From Azorinus chamasolen (lineage: Eukaryota; Mollusca; Bivalvia; Cardiida; Solecurtidae): a DNA stretch of 64,000 bases. This document shows positions 34,662-46,852 of the stretch, one piece after another. The notes under the pieces are model-generated. The model made no database searches. It was not told where the DNA came from and saw only the letters and a program-made list of their open reading frames with translations. The DNA lies in assembly GCA_963576725.1 (NCBI GenBank), contig OY755241.1:53137955-53201954 (forward strand), read 5' to 3'. Position numbers and translations under genes: made by a program. Position 1 is the first letter of the stretch, and every line of letters begins with the position of its first letter.

Positions 34662-34955
34662 GTAGGGAGGTGATCCCTCGAAAGCAAAAATTGCAACACA
34701 AAAAGAGAAAATTGCAGACTCGGTTTTATTGAGTCTGTTCATGAGCAGTAATTGAAAGTGCAACATTACTCACGCCCCCTAGCACCGGCTTAAGCGGTAT
34801 TCAATTTTCAGAACAAGAAGTACTGAAAGTTATGATCTCGAAGGATCAGAAGGTATAACAACACTGAGAATGAAGTACTGGGCGACGTTTTACGGCCGCC
34901 ACACAAGCACTTAACACCTGCTGTTGTGAAGATTATAAATTCTGAAGGGAGGTTT
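34662..34955 (+). repeat. S repeat, complete unit
   Basis: ATTCTGTAGGGAGGTGATCC to GATTATAAATTCTGAAGGG: a full-length copy with all landmarks, about 290 bases, very close to the copies at 3654 and 50128. Confidence 0.85.
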
Positions 34956-36260
34956 TGATCGAAATGCTTGTGATTAAAATGCATTTTATGGTCAAGTATA
35001 AATCATTCCTCTGACCTATGATTAAACATAGATAAGAAACTACTGTATCACGCTAGGAGAACTTTATTCTGATAGGTGGTTTTTATCATAGGTCTTTGGT
35101 AAAAGTCTGTTAGCAACAAATTCATAATGAAAAGGCCGAATGGCTAGGATCGAACATATTTGGACCGAATTAGCAGTGCATTTGTCAGGTCTTGGGTCAA
35201 AAATGTCCACTTCCAAAACGGCCCCCGAGTCAAAACGGCCCGGGTCAAAACGGCCCACTTTTATATTTTAACAATGTTTCACTCAAGTATTGTAATTAAG
35301 TATTATTGAACCATTTCCCTGATGAATATTGGTGTAGTAAGTAATGACGTAATGTATATTATTTAATATTTTTTTATAATGGCATATATGAACACAGGAA
35401 CATACTAATACACTAACACACAGGCACAAGTTCATTAAAAGTTCAACAGCAAATCCTTATAGTCCAAGTAAAAAGCTAATGAACGCACACACACTTATAA
35501 TGATCTCAGCAAATGTAATAATATCTATCTATGATATCAAATAAGACGGAGAAAATAATGTGACACTCAGAAAAAAACACGGAAATATATATTACCTTCA
35601 ATTGGTAGTATGCGTTTTGGTTTTATATTTAATCCAGTCAGTTTTATCATTTACAATTATCTTCCAATAATTTTCCTGATTCGGGTAATTAAGAAATACA
35701 ATCAAAGCACTGAAAGTGCTGCTAGCAAGGGGCTTTTAAGGGGCTTTTGTATTGGTGTTACAAAGTGCTGTTTTCTTCCGAAGCATTTTTGTTGAAGGTT
35801 TGGTGCAAAAGTGATATAACTTCGCCACTAAAGTGAAGATGTAACAATAGTTTTGCACCAAATCCGTTACGATGCGATAATGTGTATATAAAGGTTTGTT
35901 CAATTGGTTACACCATATAGATTGTTGAATTAGTTAAGAGTTATTTGAAGAATAACTTGGTAAGGCATGCCTATCCTGAACTCTGAGTAGAGGAATGAAA
36001 TAACTACAAGCTGCATTTTGTGTAAAAGATTTATTGAAAAAGTTCAGCAATGAATTGGGAAACACCATGATAAAAGTATTCATGCATAAAGCCCTTAGCA
36101 GTATTTGAACATGAGTATAGTGACCAGCACTGTTTGCGTTTTGACCCTTTCAACTCTAAGTAGCTATTGTGGGTTTTTATGTTGTCTTGTAGGTCTTTTT
36201 GTCACCAAACATGAACCAGTGTACAACTGTACATGGAATTTGGGGATTTTGCAGATACTA
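34956..36260. other. Spacer, one GGCCGTTTTG-type terminus
   Basis: At 35205-35255 the sequence CCCCCGAGTCAAAACGGCCC and GGGTCAAAACGGCCCACTTT matches the ends of the elements at 43080 and 58600. The rest is AT-rich and unassigned; a CTTCGCCACTAAAGTGAAG hairpin lies near 35820. Confidence 0.45.
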
Positions 36261-37790
36261 TTTTAAATTAGCAAACACTGCAGACTCTGATTAGAGGGTT
36301 CCTATAGGAGCCTTCTGGTCTGGTTTTACACGGTTTGAAAAAGTAATGAGTATATAAAAACAGGCACATAGTGCTGAAAGAGTACATGGCAGACAAATTC
36401 AGAAATGCTAAGTTCTTGTTGACTCGTGCGTTATTCAGCATACTACATGTATGGAAACACGAACCATTCCCACATGAATATTAGTTAAAGAAATGTTTCT
36501 GTATATATATTCTAGGACTAAGTTTACCCATACACAGTACATGTAACTCATTCCCTCATAGTGCAACCTCTTAATGCATTTGCTCTATTTATCACAATGG
36601 TTTCAAAACTACACAATTCTAAAATTGTTCTTGCTCCTATGTGGGAATGGGTTAACATGGAATAGTAACAGCAAACCCTGAGCAGATGGCTTCTACTTAG
36701 TTGCAAATGTGTCAAAAGTTGTCCCTATAAGAAAATGTGTTGATTCATAAATTTTGATTTATGACATTATGAATAACAATTTCATAAAACCTTCACTGCA
36801 TGAACACGCGTGTACAAAGAAGCGACACCATGAATAACTGATTTTTACGTTGGCATATTTACACATGAACTTTGGCCTTGGTAGAAACAGTAGATTTAAA
36901 CTTTTGTTATTTCATATGCAAGCAGAGCATACCCTGATTGCTGCAGGAGCCATCTGATCTCAGTCTACAATGGCGTAAACATGCTTCTTTATAGAGTAAA
37001 GGATATATTTATATAATGGTCTGTGAGCACAGGAACATTTTTTGCAGGTACTGCAAAATTAATTAAAGCTTATTCCATAAGCAAATAATATAGGTCCTGG
37101 CCAGAAAGTTGCTACAGGAACTGTATGATCTGGGTCTACTATATTTAACCCTTTCTTCATAAAAACGTATTTTCATGAATTACGCAGAATAGACCCAGAT
37201 CAGACGGTTCCTATAGAAGATCAGTGTCTGCTCTGTTTGTTTTTGACATGATATACATCTGATTCTACAGTTTTTCTCTAAGCAAACAATTCCCTTGAAA
37301 AGTTTACATGGTTAAAAGTGTGCTAATAAATATTCATGTTGTCATTTTAGCATACAAACTACAGAAACAGATCTATTAAATTCCATTAGCAAACAGAGCA
37401 GATTCAGAATAGATGGCTCCTTAAGGAGCCATCTGATCTAGGTCTACTCTGTAATTGAGTGAAAATGTGTTTATAAGAAGGAATTGGCAATATATTATTC
37501 CATAAGCAAATAAAACAGACCCCGAACAAAAAGCTTCTACAGGATCTGTCTGATCTGAGTCTACTCTGTTTACCCCTTTCCCTCATATCAATGCATTTTC
37601 ACTTATTATGCAAATGGAGTTAACCGAGATCAGATGGCTCCTATAGAAGACGTCTGACTGATATAGATCTTATTACATGATTAAAAATATTCATAATGTC
37701 ATTAATTTTTATATGAATACTGTAAAAGGCCCAGATCAGACGGTTCCTATAGGAGATCAGTATATCCAATGATTATATATACTTTTTGTA
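36261..37790. repeat. Field of palindromic piggyBac-like MITE fragments
   Basis: Repeated pieces of one consensus occur: GCAAACAGAGTAGACCCAGA, TCAGATGGCTCCTATAGGAG and GCCATCTGATCTGGGTCTAC, with ends like TTAACCCTTTCCCTCATA. Tips are visible near 36300, 36950, 37100, 37200, 37425, 37535, 37640 and 37745. Most copies are truncated. One near 36556-36651 keeps GGGAATGG followed by TTAA on its right. None is coding. Confidence 0.7.
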
Positions 37791-37994
37791 TATCCAGTAA
37801 TTGGCGAAAGTAAACATTATCCATGATTTATATTGTAATTTCTTTTCCATATAAGTGACACACAGTTTTGATTGAGATGAGAGTCTGTGATATTCAGTGT
37901 CTTCATTCGGAATCAATGCTGTTACAGATTTATGTTGAGTCAATTAGCAAAAGAATGATAAATGTATCTGTTGGGGACAAATCCTGTATACTGG

Positions 37995-38185
37995 TCAATG
38001 CTGTCCAGGAAGGTGTCCCTTATCCTCTAAACACAGTAGCTTGAAATTATTCCCTGTTGTCTGCTCCCACATTGCATAGCCGGAATGCCTCATGGCTCTG
38101 TTATAGTATTCTGCTCCCATGCATGTCTGTGATATGCCTGGACCAATGCCCAAAGTTCTGGGTCAGGGCAAAGTCTATCCATTTG
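37995..38185 (-). other. Candidate exon or coding remnant, unknown product
   Basis: A good acceptor TTTTTCTATTTCAG| (AG at 38187-38186) precedes CAAATGGAT, which opens 31 codons (MDRLCPDPELWALVQAYHRH..). A second frame then reads EYYNRAMRHSGYAMWEQTTG and ends CLEDKGHLPGQH with a TGA at 37997-37995. The two frames overlap, so a one- or two-base change near 38100 would unite them. A CAG|GTAAGA donor on the same strand at 39800 could supply a 5' exon. It may be a decayed gene, a transcribed non-coding exon, or chance. The family is not recognised. Confidence 0.3.
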
Positions 38186-38904
38186 CTGAAATAGAAAAAG
38201 GACATGCAGTGATTATGTCCCTAAAATCAGCTACTGAATTTAACCCTTCCTCTATTTAATATCCATGTAAAACTATTGATATCATAAATAGCTATTAGCT
38301 GATATTTTATAATGGCATATGCAAATTAGTTTTTCGGGTATTGGTAGAAACTATAGTCAAATCTATTATAATTTCATAAGCAAACATCAGACCATGACCA
38401 GATGATATATCTGACTGGTCTACTCTGTTGGCAAATGTGTGAAAAAAGCACTTATAGGAAGGACAGGGTTAACACTATTGGCAAACTTTCCAGGACAACA
38501 GTTTGGATACAGATAAAGATACAGCATAAAGTAACTAAACAACATATTTGGATCAAAACTATTAATTGCTCAAACCTGGTTGATTGGAAAGTAACTGTAT
38601 AAAATGACTTTTTTTATCATTCTTTGAACATTCTTCTCAGTTGCCGTTTCAAATTCCAGTACACATTGCATTAAAATTATTGATGAAAAGGAAGTTATTA
38701 TCTGCTGACAACACACTACGTCTACAGTAAAAACCCCATCTGCGCCATATCTGCTTTTTGTTTTGTCACCAAATTACATAGTTTAGGTTTGTTGATGCAT
38801 TACTGCAATTAAATGTGTATATAATAGACAACTACCATATGTTTACAGACAACTGCAATTTCATATTATTTGACAGAGACTCAACACTGTTGCATATTTT
38901 GTAC

Positions 38905-39195
38905 ACACACAAAACAAGAGTGTTCGGAGGAACACATGTGCCACCTGCTCGTAGCTGACTTATTGTTAATATGAAAAAGGGGAATAACTAAACAAATATT
39001 GATGCTAGAGTTGTGGCCCTTGGACATGACACTTCCTCTGAAAGCTCTATAATGATTAGTTTAGAAATGACAGCCAAAAAAAGAAAATGTTACGGACAGA
39101 CGGACAGGACAGACAGACAAACGGACGGACAGACAGACGACAGAAAAGGTGATCCCTAAGTGACACACTGCCTCTCGGCAGGTGACACAAAAAAG
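38905..39195. repeat. Dispersed repeat with GGACAGAC tract
   Basis: AACAAGAGTGTTCGGAGGAA and ACACATGTGCCACCTGCTCG begin the element. A GACAGACGGACAGGACAGAC tract and CACACTGCCTCTCGGCAGGT near the right edge close it. Related pieces are at 32430 and 19650. A 78-codon frame on the minus strand is repeat-derived. Confidence 0.6.
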
Positions 39196-40473
39196 AAAAA
39201 CGTGTAATTATTGGATCTATTAGTTCTGATGAAGCTTTTGTACAATCTGATGTAGACCCAGTTTTAATCCTTTCCCCGTTGTATATATTCATGTAAGAAA
39301 TATAACATCATGAATATTAATTCTTTATAATGGCATATGAACACATGGAATTTAAGCTCAGGCAGAAGCTTTAGAATCAGATCTACATTACACCATAAGC
39401 AAACAAAGCAGACCCTGATCAAACGGCTTCTAGGAGCTGGCTGATCTGGGTCTACTCTGATTGCAGATGCGAGGAAACACGTTTACATATGAGGGAAGGT
39501 ATAAAAGTATAAACAATAAATTCAGTATTTATTCTTAATCTTATATAATTGTTTATCTGTAATCTATTTATAAGCATACTATTCTTATCTTAGATTGTTA
39601 AAAGCCATTATTTCAACATTTGCCTTGTGGACTTGAAACATATCGACTGAGTAACATTAGTCATTACTGTGTAGTGTGTATCCCTCTGGTGTCTCGAAAC
39701 AAAAAAGTCGTACCTTTTGTCGAATTATGCGCGATTTACAGTCCAAGTGAAATAATTAAAAGCAGAGTGAAACGGTAATTAAAATTTAAACGATTCTTAC
39801 CTGGTTTATCGATCAGCCATATTTGAAAACACAGTCCGAGATCACGTGATACGTTGCAAAATTACCCGTGACATCGCAGTCTCTAAATTTCGGTATCCCT
39901 AAATAGCATCGAGAAGTGACGGGAAGCGACGAGAAGCCTTCAGAAGAAGAAAAATGTATTTATTGTCAAAATAAATGAAAAAAAAATAATTCAATTTGTT
40001 TATGTGTCTTATTTTGATTGAATAAATTTAAAATTAATCATTTCCATGCATTTATACTGACCTGCTTTTCCAAAATTTCGACAGCGTCGAGAAAATTGGT
40101 TGCCTGTCATTAAGCGTCGAGAACAAACAAATACATTTATTACCAAAAATAAATGAACAAGCAATAATTTCATGTGCTTATTATCTTAATTTGATTGAAT
40201 AAGTGCAAGAATATTCATTTCTATACATGTATTGCCCAACTCTATAGGTATTAAATTACTATCAATCATGTACGCGTGCAAATGTCAAGTACATGATCTG
40301 ATTCTGGCATATGACTAAGGGCCCCCCCCCCCCCCCCGTCGATGACTTTATAATATATTCAAAGTTAAATATCTTTGTAAAATAACTTCAGAATAAAACA
40401 TACCTGCATGCGTATCACACATATTCCAATTCAAACACTTGAATTATTATCCGATATGCACATATTAGTAATA
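39196..40473. other. Spacer; possible minus-strand 5' exon near 39802-39900
   Basis: On the minus strand a CACGTG-containing segment (about 39845) is followed by ATGGCTGATCGATAA, a four-codon upstream frame, and AACCAG|GTAAGAAT, a near-consensus donor (GT at 39801-39800). This could be a non-coding first exon for the candidate at 37995-38185. The rest includes a MITE piece at 39355-39500, a GCGTCGAGAA/TCGAGAAG repeat pair (39905 and 40082) and a C17 run at 40321. Confidence 0.3.
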
Positions 40474-40678
40474 CAGTAAAACCCCGCTAATGCGACCACT
40501 TAATAAACAGCCACTGGCGCCGTTTAAAGCAGGTGGTTGCTTAATGCAGGACGAAAGTTATGCAGAAAGCTCCTATAGGAGTTTTCTGCATAACTTTCGT
40601 CCTGCATTAAGTTACCACCTGCCTCTGTCACCCAGAATTATGCCACTTTTCGGTGGTCGCATTAGCGGGGTTTTACTG
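40474..40678. mobile_element. Pogo-like MITE, intact, TA target duplication
   Basis: This 205-base element starts CAGTAAAACCCCGCTAATGC and ends with the inverted GCATTAGCGGGGTTTTACTG. TA lies on each side (40472-40473 and 40679-40680). The terminal repeats and TA duplication fit non-autonomous pogo/Tigger-type (Tc1/mariner superfamily) elements. The interior is a long hairpin: GCAGGTGGTTGCTTAATGCA pairs with TGCATTAAGTTACCACCTGC, with CTCCTATAGGAG at the tip (40570-40581). It has no coding capacity. The 73-codon frame across it is chance. Confidence 0.85.
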
Positions 40679-40680
40679 TA

Positions 40681-43079
40681 TATGGCACAATTACATAACC
40701 ACCGAATTTAGTTTAGTTTCTGTCCAAATTAGGCCTCCACTTTTACTAAACTAGCTATTTTATCATTTTGTACTCGTATGACATTAGCTGGTAAACTAAT
40801 AAATTATTTCTTTTTTTCTGTGCAAATACAATAATTGTTCAATATAAAATCGTTTTTACTCAAGGAAAAACTGTTTGTTCACAGCTTTAGGTTTTGGAAC
40901 CAACTGCCCGGACCTATGGTTGATGCAGGCAGCCTGCACGGCTTTAAGACTCAGCTGCTGTCTAGCTCTTCCTCCTACTGAGTACAGACGATGTTTTAAA
41001 TGTTTTTATCTGGAACCTGTAAATAGTATGTTCATCCTTTTAATGCTGTGCAAAGTGCGATACTACTTTAGTGGTTCTGCACTCGTATGGAAGAAGAAGA
41101 AGAATTTGTATTAGCTTGTAAACTTGTTGTTCGCACTTTGAGTAATTAATTGTTTGCTAATTATGCTAAGCGCACACGCCTGGCTTACATGCAGAGATTT
41201 TCACTAATACAATCAGCGCTATATATATTGATAACAGTGTTCGTGGGACTAGTTAATTCGTTGGGAATTAGTGATCAAGTTTATCCTTTGTATGGTCTGG
41301 CGTGGGTTCGAAATTCACCTATTAACACCCCCCCCCCCCAAAAAAAAATAAATAAATAAAAATAATAATAATAATAAAAAAAAATTAGTATTATTTTCTC
41401 GTATTTGTATAATTCTAATGGCGATATTTCCGTTATTCCATCCACATATTTACAGAAAATTGAAATACTAGGCAATGGTGCTTGGTCGTCTTCGTTTTAT
41501 ATATTTATAGTGCATGTACTATTTGATATGCACAATACATGATAGATCAACCTATTCAAAATTTAAACCTACTTTCGTCAATTTAACACGTCGAAAACTT
41601 ATGTTTGAAACTTTTAAAGATCAGTTTCTTTCACATGGATATACACTCTACCTAAAACACCAAAGGGTCCTTTTTTATCTCACGTCTTCCAGGGAATTTA
41701 ATGAAGTTTGCATCTCAAATAATCGTATGGCCAATTCCTATGGATTTGTAGTACCCTATCTATAAGTGCATTGAGTAGTTTTCTCAACCCGTGAACTAGT
41801 TTTTGTTATTAGTCTCTATGAAAATGGTGCGTTGATATGGACAACACCTTTTCTATTGCGCAGTATAATCATAAATTTAAAAATAATCATTATTATGAAT
41901 TTTTATCGGAACGAATTTAGTCCCGCAAAAAATCCCGCAACATGAATTTTTCTTGCCCGGGATGCTATTTTAATACTGACCCAATAAGAATTAGGTCAAA
42001 ATCGTCGCAGCCGACTCGATAGATTTAGCAAGTAAAATTTACCCGCTTGGTGATTTGTTTCTGAAGTTTTATTATTTATTATGAATAAATGTTTTAAAAT
42101 ATTACTATACAACTAAAAAGGACTTAGACTGCACAACTGCCATACACATAATATAATTTAAACTATAAGGAACACGAATCGCCAGGAATAGAGCATATGG
42201 GCTATTTTTAGACTCGATTTTTGTGAATGAATCTACTGAAAGTGAAGGTCTTTCAGAACTATCACGCAGTGATCATTAGCCCAACCCGTGAACAAAAAAG
42301 CAGATTCTTCCGCAAAATTGTCCTCCCTGCAAATCTCAGAAAAACTTTTAATACAATAATCATATACTGCCACACACTATACTTTCGAAGAAACATCCAC
42401 TGTGAACAAGGTCAGTAGAGTTCATATTCAGTGCGAACACAGACGATCTATTTCGTCGATGTTAATCGGTTTTCCCCTTCACTCCTCAGCATTTCCAACT
42501 TTGCCCTAACAATATCAAGGGGCAGCATCTGCCCCTTGCTAAAAAGCATTGGTCTTTAAACTCGCCCAATCGTATGTGTTTTAACATCTAACTAATCACG
42601 TGCAATGTTTGAAGTCAAAACCTTTAGCCTAATTATCGGTACCATTAATCTTTTCCATTTAAGGAATTCATTCAGCGCTGCGTGCGCGTAACAAATCTAC
42701 ACCTTTATAAACCATTCATTGCAAGTCACAATCAAAGCGTTTCTTACATAATTATTTCACAACCTGGATAATTACATTACACGTGATTGCACATGCAAGC
42801 ATTTTAATTGATTGTTTGTTTCGTAGTTTGTCACTAAAATTGTATTTTATGGAAAAATTTAGTAAACCAGACAAACTATGAACACATATTAAAATTCTGA
42901 ATTAGTGATGAAAATCGATTATTTGATATGTACTTTATTAAAATTAAATTGAAATAATGACAGTATATGACTATTGTTATAAGAGATTTATATTTAAATA
43001 AAACATTTCTAAAACTATACCAATCGTAATAATCGGTGTAAATATTATTAACAATGATCATATACAGTATATATAACAA
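40681..43079. other. Spacer, nothing recognised
   Basis: AT-rich. It includes a C-run plus AAT/AAAT simple repeat at 41330-41385. Open frames at 40875-41114, 41150-41359 and 41514-41765 (+) have no domains or splice support; the last (83 codons, ATG start) is the least repetitive but I cannot assign it. Confidence 0.4.
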
Positions 43080-43320
43080 TAATAAGCATGGGCCGTTTTG
43101 GTTTAAAAAGTGGCCCGTTTTGACCCGGGCCGTTTTGGTGGGTCGTGCTAAAAAGCTGAAGAATTAGCTGACCATATAAGATATACATGTATAGGAAAGT
43201 GCTGACCACAAAGATAAAAAAGGATATCGGAAAATGCTGACCACATAAGTAAAGAAGGGTATCGGAAAGTGCTGACCACAAAGGTGAAGAAGGGTATTGG
43301 AAAGTGCTAACGACTTTTTT
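43080..43320 (-). mobile_element. Dispersed element with GGCCGTTTTG end and satellite-like monomers
   Basis: The left end has GGGCCGTTTTGGTTTAAAAA and CCCGTTTTGACCCGGGCCGT. The body contains, on the minus strand, several TGTGGTCAGCACTTTCCGAT and ACCCTTCTTTACTTATG units of about 37 bases. It is the reverse of the element at 58480-58640, and its monomers resemble the satellite at 49.0-50.9 kb. Confidence 0.65.
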
Positions 43321-43885
43321 CGTTTTGGTCTGAAGATAGATCTGGATCCGATAATTGAAATATGAAAAATTGTTTTAATCCTAACCATTAATTTAAATTT
43401 CATTTTTTTAAACAAAAATGAAATTTAAATTATATATTAAGCGTTGCTTAAGGGTCGTTTAAGTATTTTTTGTTTAAATGCAATTTAAAAAAATATTATT
43501 GTAGCAGCGTATGATCTAGATCCAAACCATGTATTTTTATGCTGTTACTCGATAGTATCCCGATGACGTTATTAAATATCGATAAACTTTTGCAAACAAT
43601 TTAGAGATCTAGATCTATATCAGTTTATGAATTATGATTAGGATCGAAACTGTGTTGTGTATTCGAAGAATATAATTGTAGAATATTGCAGGTGTATAAA
43701 GATACCGTATATATATCCTCTGGAGCTAAATGGTTTGAGGCTTGGATTGCAAATTTGATTTCAGAAAAAATGCAATATTTTAACCTGATAATTAAGTTAT
43801 GGGGCAGACGTCATTTTTATAAGCAGCTTAAGGGTTACTCATGCCACATAATCGATCGTCACATTCATCACCTTATTACAATGTA
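43321..43885. other. Spacer, nothing recognised
   Basis: AT-rich with an AAATTTAAAT-type inverted pair around 43390-43430. The 82-codon frame at 43686-43934 runs into the adjacent MITE and has no domain. Confidence 0.4.
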
Positions 43886-44030
43886 CAGTAGAACCTGTAT
43901 TAAAGAACTATTAATTCCGTTAACTCTCAAATAGTTTTAATGCAGGGCAAAGGTAGAACAGAAAACTTCAATAGGGGCTGTCTGTATTATGTTTTACCTG
44001 CATTAACCAGGTTCCACCTGATAAAAGTAA
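43886..44030. mobile_element. Pogo-like MITE, shortened
   Basis: CAGTAGAACCTGTATTAAAG at the left follows TA. TTAATGCAGGGCAAAGGTAG and TACCTGCATTAACCAGGTTC form the hairpin arms. The right terminal repeat is incomplete. Confidence 0.6.
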
Positions 44031-44449
44031 AACAAAATATTTTCAGTTGACACTTATTTACTCCATAAATTCGCATTTTTATACCTTTGTAAATAGAGTG
44101 GACCAAGATCGATGGCTCGTGTATGAGGTAGTTGATTTGGGTCTACTCTGTTTGCAAAGGTGTGAAAAGGAATTTGTGTGATGGAAAGGGTTAACAGTAA
44201 CTCACGGCTCGTGTATGGGCCGTTTTTGATAGTTTGTGCTCTTGTTTGCTTATGATGTAATGTATAATTGCTTTTACCAGTCAGTTATTAATAAATTCAA
44301 TGGAATAGAATCAAATAACTTTTTATTGGTCAGAGCATCATAATTATACAATACTTTAAACAAAGTAAATATTAAAAGTTAATGATGGCAAATTCATTAC
44401 ACCAATACATACATCAAAATATTGAAATAAGTAAAGGTTGCGTTTCTAT
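44031..44449. other. Spacer with a piggyBac-like MITE fragment
   Basis: TTGACACTTATTTACTCC and CAAATAGAGTGGACC appear near 44045-44110, and GGAAAGGGTTAACAG near 44180-44195, marking one MITE-type fragment. The remainder is unassigned. Confidence 0.45.
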
Positions 44450-45985
44450 TAAATGGAAAAGTAGTAAAGTCAAGCAGGCAAAGCCACATGCAAGACGCAA
44501 CCACCACCAAAACACCGATAGACAGCATGACACACACACACACACACACAAACGCACACACACACACACACACACACGAAATGAACACAGAAAACACCAA
44601 AAGAGACACAAGAACCAGGGACAAACGTTCCACAACATGAACAAACCACAAGCACAAAGACGCAAGGCAAACAAAAGTAAGGGTGACAAAGAGAGTACCG
44701 CCTTGGCACGGTCAGCAGCAAAAACACCACTGGGGGTTTAAACCGGTTTACGGACGTCCTAACCTCGCACTTCTCTCAAAGTCACCCTAGCTTTACAATT
44801 ATTGTAAATAAAGGTATCCCCGCTGGACTTACCCACAACATAGACGACGGTGAACACAGGACAATATGTAAAACATAGCATAATAACTGTGACAATCCGT
44901 GTCAAATATGTTCAATGACTTTGCTGAAGTCAGAGCATCTGCAGGTAAGCCGTTAAGGGCACGACAGGGAAAAAATAATACATGAGTCTGGTACGCTCCT
45001 CCTGTATCCAAGTTTAAGAGTATACCATCATAGAGTACTACCCTCGGCCTGTCATCGCGCAAGCAAAGAGGGAAACGTAGCTACCGACTGTAAAAGGGTC
45101 GATAACCAAACATGCAGTGTGTTGCAATATAATAGGATCATAACCTTTCTTTTTAAATGTTTTAATGCGTTTTATAAACAAATCATGAAAATGGATATGA
45201 CCCCGAATTTTCCTAAGTTTGTAGATAACATCCCCATAAAATTCTGGTTGAGAAATGCCTTGTCGCAGTAACGTCCGTAGATTGCAATTATATTTACTAA
45301 TGAGAGGTAAATTTCGATAATAAAATTTAGAAAAGGTTTTCCGAAGTTTGTGATATCTGTAACCTTGCTTAAGAAGTTTATCAGTTATAACTAAATTACG
45401 TCTGTTAAAATCTTCAAGCAAAGAACAGGCTCGGGCAAACCTAATAAGTTGAGAAATATAAACATCATAAGATGTAGAACGTGGCACATCCCCATCTAGA
45501 AAAGGATAATTAACAATTTTAAAATTAAAATTTTCTCTTTTATCGTATACTTTGAACGAAACTTTATCATTTGTAATTGAAAGATTCAAATCTAAAAATG
45601 AAGCACTAATGTCAGATTGATTAGCTTTGTTTAAAGACAGTTCTTTTGGGTAGATTGAAGAAACCATAGTATCAAAATAAGGATTATCTAAATTCAAAAT
45701 ATCGTCTAAATACCTTGAAGTTTTATTAAAAGCATTAACAATATCGGTCTGTGTATCAGGTTTTAAGCTAAGCATAAAATCCCTCTCGTAGCAATACAAA
45801 AACAAATCTGCAACAAGAGGGGCACAATTTGTACCCATGGGTATACCAACAACTTGACGATATATGGTATCTCCATAACGCACAAATATATTATCTAAAA
45901 GAAAGGTAAGAGATCTACAAACATCAAGGCAAGTCCACATTGTGTAATGTTCAACTTCTGAATTCGAAAAGTTCCATTGCGACAG
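44450..45985 (-). mobile_element. Penelope-like family A, most complete RT copy
   Basis: A 300-codon uninterrupted minus-strand frame (45940-45038; the frame extends upstream to about 45985) encodes a reverse transcriptase core. It has IYRQVVGIPMGTNCAPLVAD (residues about 27-45), LFLYCYERDFM, the catalytic SRYLDDILNLD (YLDD at 77-80), FLDLNLSI, VYDKRENFNFKIVNY, LLKQGYRYHKLRKTFSKFYY and GDVIYKLRKIRGHIHF. The N-terminal part of the RT is lost by 5' truncation at about 45985, where the element lies in MULE-derived sequence. The 3' region carries the hairpin module, a CA repeat (44528-44577) and ends TTTGCCTGCTTGACTTTACT. Near identity with 1-907 implies recent mobility of the family. Assignment to Penelope-like elements is by RT motif style; no GIY-YIG nuclease is seen. 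Confidence 0.75.
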
Positions 45986-46852
45986 TCGCTCAAGTTAATA
46001 ATTTCAGAGGCATCAGCTATGGTTGAAAGGTCATTCATTTTGGTAAATTTATTCATCTTGTTGTCTGAAGAAGCAAAACTAAGTTTCCTTTTTTTAGCTG
46101 TAGAATTCATGTCAGGGGTTTTCAAAATTGAGCATGGGGTTGACGACTGAAATAACGATCTTCTGGCATCAATTGGAGTTTTCCTGGTTTTGACTGATTT
46201 CGGCGTAGGCGTTAAATTAGGGCTGTTGTTTTTAGTTTTAATGCAACTTTTTAAAATACTGTCAGGTGCGGCATTTACTACTACATCATCCTCGTTATCT
46301 CCCTTTCTCTCTCGTTTTGTCCCGCATTTCTTATTACTTTTCGGTCGGCAATTTCTTCTTAATTGAGTCAAATTAAAAACTTTCTTTTCCTCCGGTAATT
46401 TCATCCCGATAGCAATCATCGCCGATATAATATGGTAACATCTTGCAGTTGATTTGACAAGTACAATGTTCTTTTGGGAATAGGGTTACCGAGTATTCCG
46501 TCCCGTTAGACCCCTGGACCATGAATGCCCCCATCTGTGGTACTAGGACTATATTATTTTCTTCAATTACCCTAATTGCTAATGCCTTTTGACTATTGTT
46601 TTTGGGAATTTGGTTGTTGTTGGCTATCATCTTTATTTTATTTCAGTTCCGTGTGAGAATGAACGACGTTTGAAAGTTCTCCCTTGATCATAGATATAAT
46701 TTTATCTGGATGGCACACATTCTTTGGTAAAGATACCGTATCTGGGTCCAGTGAAGCGTACATGTATTTACAAACTGCACGCAGTGACCATTCTTTTTCG
46801 CCATAAAAAGCTCGTATCAGTTCGGACAGGATATTACCTTGCATGTAGTACA

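Noticed and set aside
41514..41765. 83-codon plus-strand frame with ATG
   Set aside because: No domain, no splice signals and no codon or repeat evidence; left unannotated.
44382..44741. Open frames of 86 to 119 codons on both strands
   Set aside because: They span the CA repeat and GT-rich 3' end of the Penelope family A element; low-complexity and overlapping in several frames.
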